Source of the DNA: Magnetospirillum moscoviense
GTDB lineage: Bacteria > Pseudomonadota > Alphaproteobacteria > Rhodospirillales > Magnetospirillaceae
Direction: 5' to 3'
DNA: 55,291 bases
Assembly (NCBI RefSeq): GCF_001650635.1
Contig: NZ_LWQU01000122.1
Location: 1 to 55,291, forward strand
The translations under genes were made by a program, and so were the position numbers. The stretch's first letter is position 1; the number at the start of each line of letters is the position of its first letter. Below are positions 52,168 to 55,291 of this stretch, one piece after another. Under the pieces are notes generated by a model. It had not been told where the DNA came from. It did no database searches and saw nothing but the letters and a program-made list of their open reading frames with translations.

Positions 52168-54201
52168 ATGTGCGGCATCGCAGGCCTTCTTCACCCCCCA
52201 GGCGCCGGTTCGGTCGAGCCGGGGCTGCTGGCCGGCATGAGTGCCGCGATCACCCATCGCGGCCCCGACGGGTCGGGCCTGTGGCTGTCCGACGACCGCG
52301 CCATCGGCTTGGCCCATCGGCGGCTATCGATCCTGGATCTGTCGGACGGGGCGGCCCAGCCCATGGCCAACGAGGACGGCACCGTCCGCGTCACCTTCAA
52401 CGGCGAGATCTACAACCACGCCGCCCTGCGCCGGCTTTTGGAACGGGCCGGCCATCGCTTCGCCACCGACCATTCCGACACCGAAGTCCTGGTGCACGGT
52501 TTCGAGGAATGGGGCATCGACGGCCTGCTGGAACGCCTGGACGGCATGTTCGCCTTTGCCCTGTGGGACCAGGCCGGCGCCACGCTGCATCTGGCCCGCG
52601 ACCGCATGGGCATCAAGCCGCTTTATTTCGCCCGCATCGACGGCGCCTGGGCTTTCGCGTCCGAGATCAAGGCGCTGCTGGCCCATCCCCGGCTGGTGCG
52701 CGACGTCTGCGCGCCGGCTTTGTGGCACGCCTTGTCGTTCCTGACCGCGCCGGCGCCGCTGACCTTGTTCGAAGGGGTGTTCAAGCTGCCGGCCGGTCAC
52801 CGGCTGGACATCTCGGCCGCCGGCACCTTGGCGGCCAAGCGCTGGTGGCGGCCGTTACCCGGCCGCACCCCGTCGGTCGAGAATTTGTCGGCCGCCGCCC
52901 GGCGCGACTATTTCGTCACCGGCATCCGGACGCGGCTCGAAGCGGCGGTGGCCAGCCATCTGGCCGCCGACGTCCCGGTCGGCGCCTTCCTGTCGGGCGG
53001 CATCGATTCCTCCAGCCTGGTGGCGCTGATGAGCCGGCTGGCCGGCAGCCGGGTCAACACCTTCACCGTCGGCTTCACCGACCACACCCATCTGAACGAG
53101 CTGGACTGGGCCGAGCGGGTGGCGGGCGAATTTTCCACCCGGCACCATGTCGTCACCCTGGCCGCCCCCGAGATGGAGGCCTATCTGGACGAACTGATCC
53201 ACACCCAGGACGAGCCGATCGCCGATTGGGTCTGTATCCCGCTGCATTTCGTCTCGGAACTGGTGCGCAAGAGCGGGGTCAAGGTGGTGATGGTCGGCGA
53301 GGGCGCCGACGAATTGTTCTGCGGCTATTCCAGCTGGATGAGCTGGCTGGATGTGCACCGGCGGGCCTGGGGGCCGTGGCGGCGCTGGCTGCCCCGGCCG
53401 TTGCGCGGCTTGGCCGCCGGGCTGACCGCCCCGCTGGCCTGGGCCCGGCCCGATCTGGCCAGCCGGCTGGACATCCTGGACCGCGCCGCCCAGCCCGACG
53501 GCGAGCTGTTCTGGGGCGGCGCCGTGTCGCTGTGGGAAGGCCAGAAGGCAGCGCTTGTTCCCGACAACCGGGCCTTCGCCGGTTCGCCCGCCGCCGAGAC
53601 GCTGGTCGCCACCGGCCTGCTGCCCGACGAATGGCTGGACCCCGACAGCGCGCGTGTGCCGGGCTGGGTGCTGGGCGGCTTCGACCACGCCCGTCCCGGC
53701 TCGGACCAATTGACCCGCATGGCCCATCTGGACCTTAGCCTGCGGCTGCCGGAATTGCTGCTGATGCGGGTCGACAAGATCGCCATGGCCAGTTCGCTGG
53801 AAGCCAGGGTGCCGTTCCTGGATCATCATCTGGTCGATTTCGCCATGGATATTCCCCAGGCCGACAAGGTGGCCGGCGGGGCCAAGGATCTGTTGAAGCA
53901 GGCGGTGCGCGGGCTTATTCCCGACGCGGTGATCGACCGGCCCAAGATGGGGTTCGGCGCGCCGATGGCGCAATGGCTGCGCGGGGGCTTCGGCGCCAAG
54001 GCCCGCGCCGAGATCTTGTCGTCGTCGCTGCTGGACCGCTTCGGCTTCTCGAAGAAGGCGGTGGCGGCGATGATCGACGACCACATCGCCGGCCGGCGCG
54101 ATGCCTCGCTGCCGATCTGGGTGCTGTGGAACATCACCGCCTGGAACCGCCGCTGGATCGGCGAGGCGCCCAAGGCCCGGGGCGGCGGTTGCTGCGGTTG
54201 A
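52168..54201 (+). CDS. asnB: Asparagine synthase (glutamine-hydrolysing) family protein
   Basis: A 677-residue two-domain amidotransferase. Met removal exposes the nucleophile Cys2 (MCGIAGLL), with the glutaminase motifs THRGPDGSG, NGEIYNH and RDRMGIKPLYF; the C-terminal synthetase has the PP-loop LSGGIDSSSLVAL and GEGADELFCGY. Ends in GGGCCG. In surface-glycan clusters such proteins often amidate a sugar or amino-acid substituent, not free aspartate, and that is likely here given the O-antigen neighbours. The ribosome site AGAAAGG is eight bases before ATG 52168; the long upstream frame is antisense to the ligase. Confidence 0.92.
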   Translation: MCGIAGLLHPPGAGSVEPGLLAGMSAAITHRGPDGSGLWLSDDRAIGLAHRRLSILDLSDGAAQPMANEDGTVRVTFNGEIYNHAALRRLLERAGHRFATDHSDTEVLVHGFEEWGIDGLLERLDGMFAFALWDQAGATLHLARDRMGIKPLYFARIDGAWAFASEIKALLAHPRLVRDVCAPALWHALSFLTAPAPLTLFEGVFKLPAGHRLDISAAGTLAAKRWWRPLPGRTPSVENLSAAARRDYFVTGIRTRLEAAVASHLAADVPVGAFLSGGIDSSSLVALMSRLAGSRVNTFTVGFTDHTHLNELDWAERVAGEFSTRHHVVTLAAPEMEAYLDELIHTQDEPIADWVCIPLHFVSELVRKSGVKVVMVGEGADELFCGYSSWMSWLDVHRRAWGPWRRWLPRPLRGLAAGLTAPLAWARPDLASRLDILDRAAQPDGELFWGGAVSLWEGQKAALVPDNRAFAGSPAAETLVATGLLPDEWLDPDSARVPGWVLGGFDHARPGSDQLTRMAHLDLSLRLPELLLMRVDKIAMASSLEARVPFLDHHLVDFAMDIPQADKVAGGAKDLLKQAVRGLIPDAVIDRPKMGFGAPMAQWLRGGFGAKARAEILSSSLLDRFGFSKKAVAAMIDDHIAGRRDASLPIWVLWNITAWNRRWIGEAPKARGGGCCG

Positions 54202-54243
54202 TAACGTTTTCCGATTAATCAGATATCATTTCCCGGCCTTAAC

Positions 54244-54312
54244 TTGTCAATCTTCGGACCCACTTCTGTATTCGACGCGGGATCGCAGCCGCCGACGATG
54301 ATGGAGGACACG
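54244..54312 (+). promoter_or_regulatory. Candidate promoter for the zeta/exoD pair
   Basis: TTGTCA at 54244-54249 and TGTATT at 54267-54272, 17 bases apart, roughly fit a sigma-70 promoter, in an AT-richer segment (54205-54250). GGAGG at 54303-54307 is the ribosome site for ATG 54313. The promoter is tentative. Confidence 0.3.
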
Positions 54313-54615
54313 ATGAATGCATTCATGACCGCCCGTGACGGCAAGGCCAAGCTGGACGAGGACGCCGCCTTCAAGGCCAGGGTTCGGGGCGTGCGGCGCA
54401 TGGGCCAGTGGGCGGCCGAGCGGCTGGGACTGGCGGGCGAGGCAGCGACCGATTATGCGAAATCCCTGGTCGAGGCCGATTTCGAACTGCCCGGCGACGA
54501 TGATGTCGTCGCCAAGCTGCTGCTCGACCTGCCGCAGGGCAGCGTCACGCCCGACCAGTTGCACGCCCAATTGGCCCTTTGCCTGGCCGCCGAGGACGCG
54601 CCGGGACCGAGATGA
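54313..54615 (+). CDS. F1F0-ATPase inhibitor subunit zeta (DUF1476)
   Basis: A 100-residue helical protein of the DUF1476 family, the zeta inhibitor that blocks ATP hydrolysis by the F1 motor in alphaproteobacteria. Family pattern seen: KLDEDAAFKARVRGVRRMG, QWAAERLGLAGEAATDYAKS and EADFELPGDDDVVAKLL. The N-terminal segment before it is the part that inserts into F1. ATG 54313 is chosen because GGAGG is six bases upstream; a frame back to 54244 is not coding. Its stop overlaps exoD (ATGA). Confidence 0.85.
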   Translation: MNAFMTARDGKAKLDEDAAFKARVRGVRRMGQWAAERLGLAGEAATDYAKSLVEADFELPGDDDVVAKLLLDLPQGSVTPDQLHAQLALCLAAEDAPGPR

Positions 54616-55217
54616 CGCCCAAGGACCGATCTCTGGCCTTGACCGTGGCCGGCTTGCGCAGGCTGGGTGGGGATGGCGACGCCACCCTCGCCCAGGCCAC
54701 CGACCGGCTGGCCGAGCGCTCGGCCCTGCTGCCGATTTTGCCGCTGGCGGCCCTGGGGATGGTGCCGTCGCCCGGCATCCCCCTGGGGCTGATTTGCGGC
54801 GTGCTGGTGATGTGGCTCAGTCTTGCCCACCTGATCGGACGGAGCCACGGAAGCCTGCCGTCCATCCTGGGCGGGCGCCGTCTGCCGCAGCCGGTGATGG
54901 ACGCTGCCTTGCGACGATTGGTGCCGCTGTTGCGTCGGGTCGAACGAAGGTCGGCCGCGCGGCTGACGGTGCTGGCCAGCGGTGGCGGCGCCGTCCTCGC
55001 CACCCTGGCCGTGGCGGGACAGGGCTTGATGCTGGCCCTGCCGATTCCCCTCGGCAATATCCCGCCGGGTCTGGCCATCCTGGCCTTGAGCGCCGGCCTG
55101 ATCTGGCGCGATGGGATCGCCATTCTGATCGGCTATGGCCTGTCGATCGCCTCGTTCGCCATTCTGGGCGGCCTGGTGTGGGGCGGCGGCCTGACGCTGT
55201 CCCATTTCTTGGTTTAG
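54612..55217 (+). CDS. exoD: ExoD family membrane protein
   Basis: A 201-residue protein with about four or five membrane helices, matching ExoD (exopolysaccharide synthesis). Pattern: RSALLPILPLAALGMVPSP, LGLICGVLVMW, and GNIPPGLAILALSAGLIWRD. In rhizobia ExoD mutants lose exopolysaccharide and are alkali sensitive; the biochemical role is not known. It overlaps the zeta gene by four bases and may be co-transcribed. The remaining 74 bases of the window hold no recognisable gene. Confidence 0.88.
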   Translation: MTPKDRSLALTVAGLRRLGGDGDATLAQATDRLAERSALLPILPLAALGMVPSPGIPLGLICGVLVMWLSLAHLIGRSHGSLPSILGGRRLPQPVMDAALRRLVPLLRRVERRSAARLTVLASGGGAVLATLAVAGQGLMLALPIPLGNIPPGLAILALSAGLIWRDGIAILIGYGLSIASFAILGGLVWGGGLTLSHFLV

Positions 55218-55291
55218 ACCCTATGTTCGCCCCCTGAAACGGCTGGCGGTCCGTCCCACGGCATGTCCCAATCGAGGGTTGCGCCGGACAG

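Overview
The window is high-GC DNA from a free-living alphaproteobacterium. Gene content points to the Rhodospirillales and most plausibly a Magnetospirillum-like genus: a cbb3 oxidase operon followed by an FNR-type regulator, many c-di-GMP, chemotaxis and cyclic-nucleotide signalling proteins, a DUF3035 lipoprotein and an F-ATPase zeta inhibitor. The genus is inference; no database search was possible. All functions below were read from motifs and family knowledge.

Bases 1 to about 7,760 are a scarred mobile region. It holds repeated AGGTGAC motifs and a perfect 34-bp palindrome, two complete serine recombinases, a truncated DDE transposase, a VapBC-type toxin-antitoxin pair, the stub of a third recombinase, a DNA methyltransferase that has lost its N-terminus, and a small mobilisation operon whose relaxase is cut off at the methyltransferase junction. 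The region ends inside the 5' end of a chemotaxis receptor gene, which is truncated and frameshifted. The C-terminus of a second receptor of the same type lies in the opposite orientation just beyond it.

Bases 9,676-21,929 are mostly on the minus strand. One run is ribF-ileS-lspA-DUF3035 lipoprotein. Upstream of it are two uncharacterised conserved-looking genes, then an adenylate/guanylate cyclase with a periplasmic sensor paired with an orphan TRAP-type binding protein, and an RlmI-like rRNA methyltransferase.

Bases 22,006-30,890 carry the microaerobic respiration block on the plus strand: a perfect FNR/FixK box, ccoNOQP (structural subunits of cbb3 oxidase), ccoGHIS (copper delivery and assembly) and an FNR-family regulator that probably closes the loop. 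Bases 30,907-35,905 carry panB-panC, a DUF952 gene, pyrD, a HAD phosphatase and a thioredoxin-reductase-like ferredoxin/flavodoxin-NADP reductase, tightly packed and often overlapping. Bases 35,994-41,596 hold two diguanylate cyclases in tandem and a DUF748/AsmA-like envelope protein.

Bases 41,597-54,201 hold mogA, a cysteine-cluster protein and a surface-polysaccharide cluster: heparinase-like protein, CapD/WbpM-type sugar-nucleotide dehydratase, a membrane protein of GT-C type, GT2 and GT4 glycosyltransferases, an O-antigen ligase/polymerase and an AsnB-type amidotransferase. The window closes with the F-ATPase zeta inhibitor and ExoD. No tRNA, rRNA or CRISPR array was recognised.
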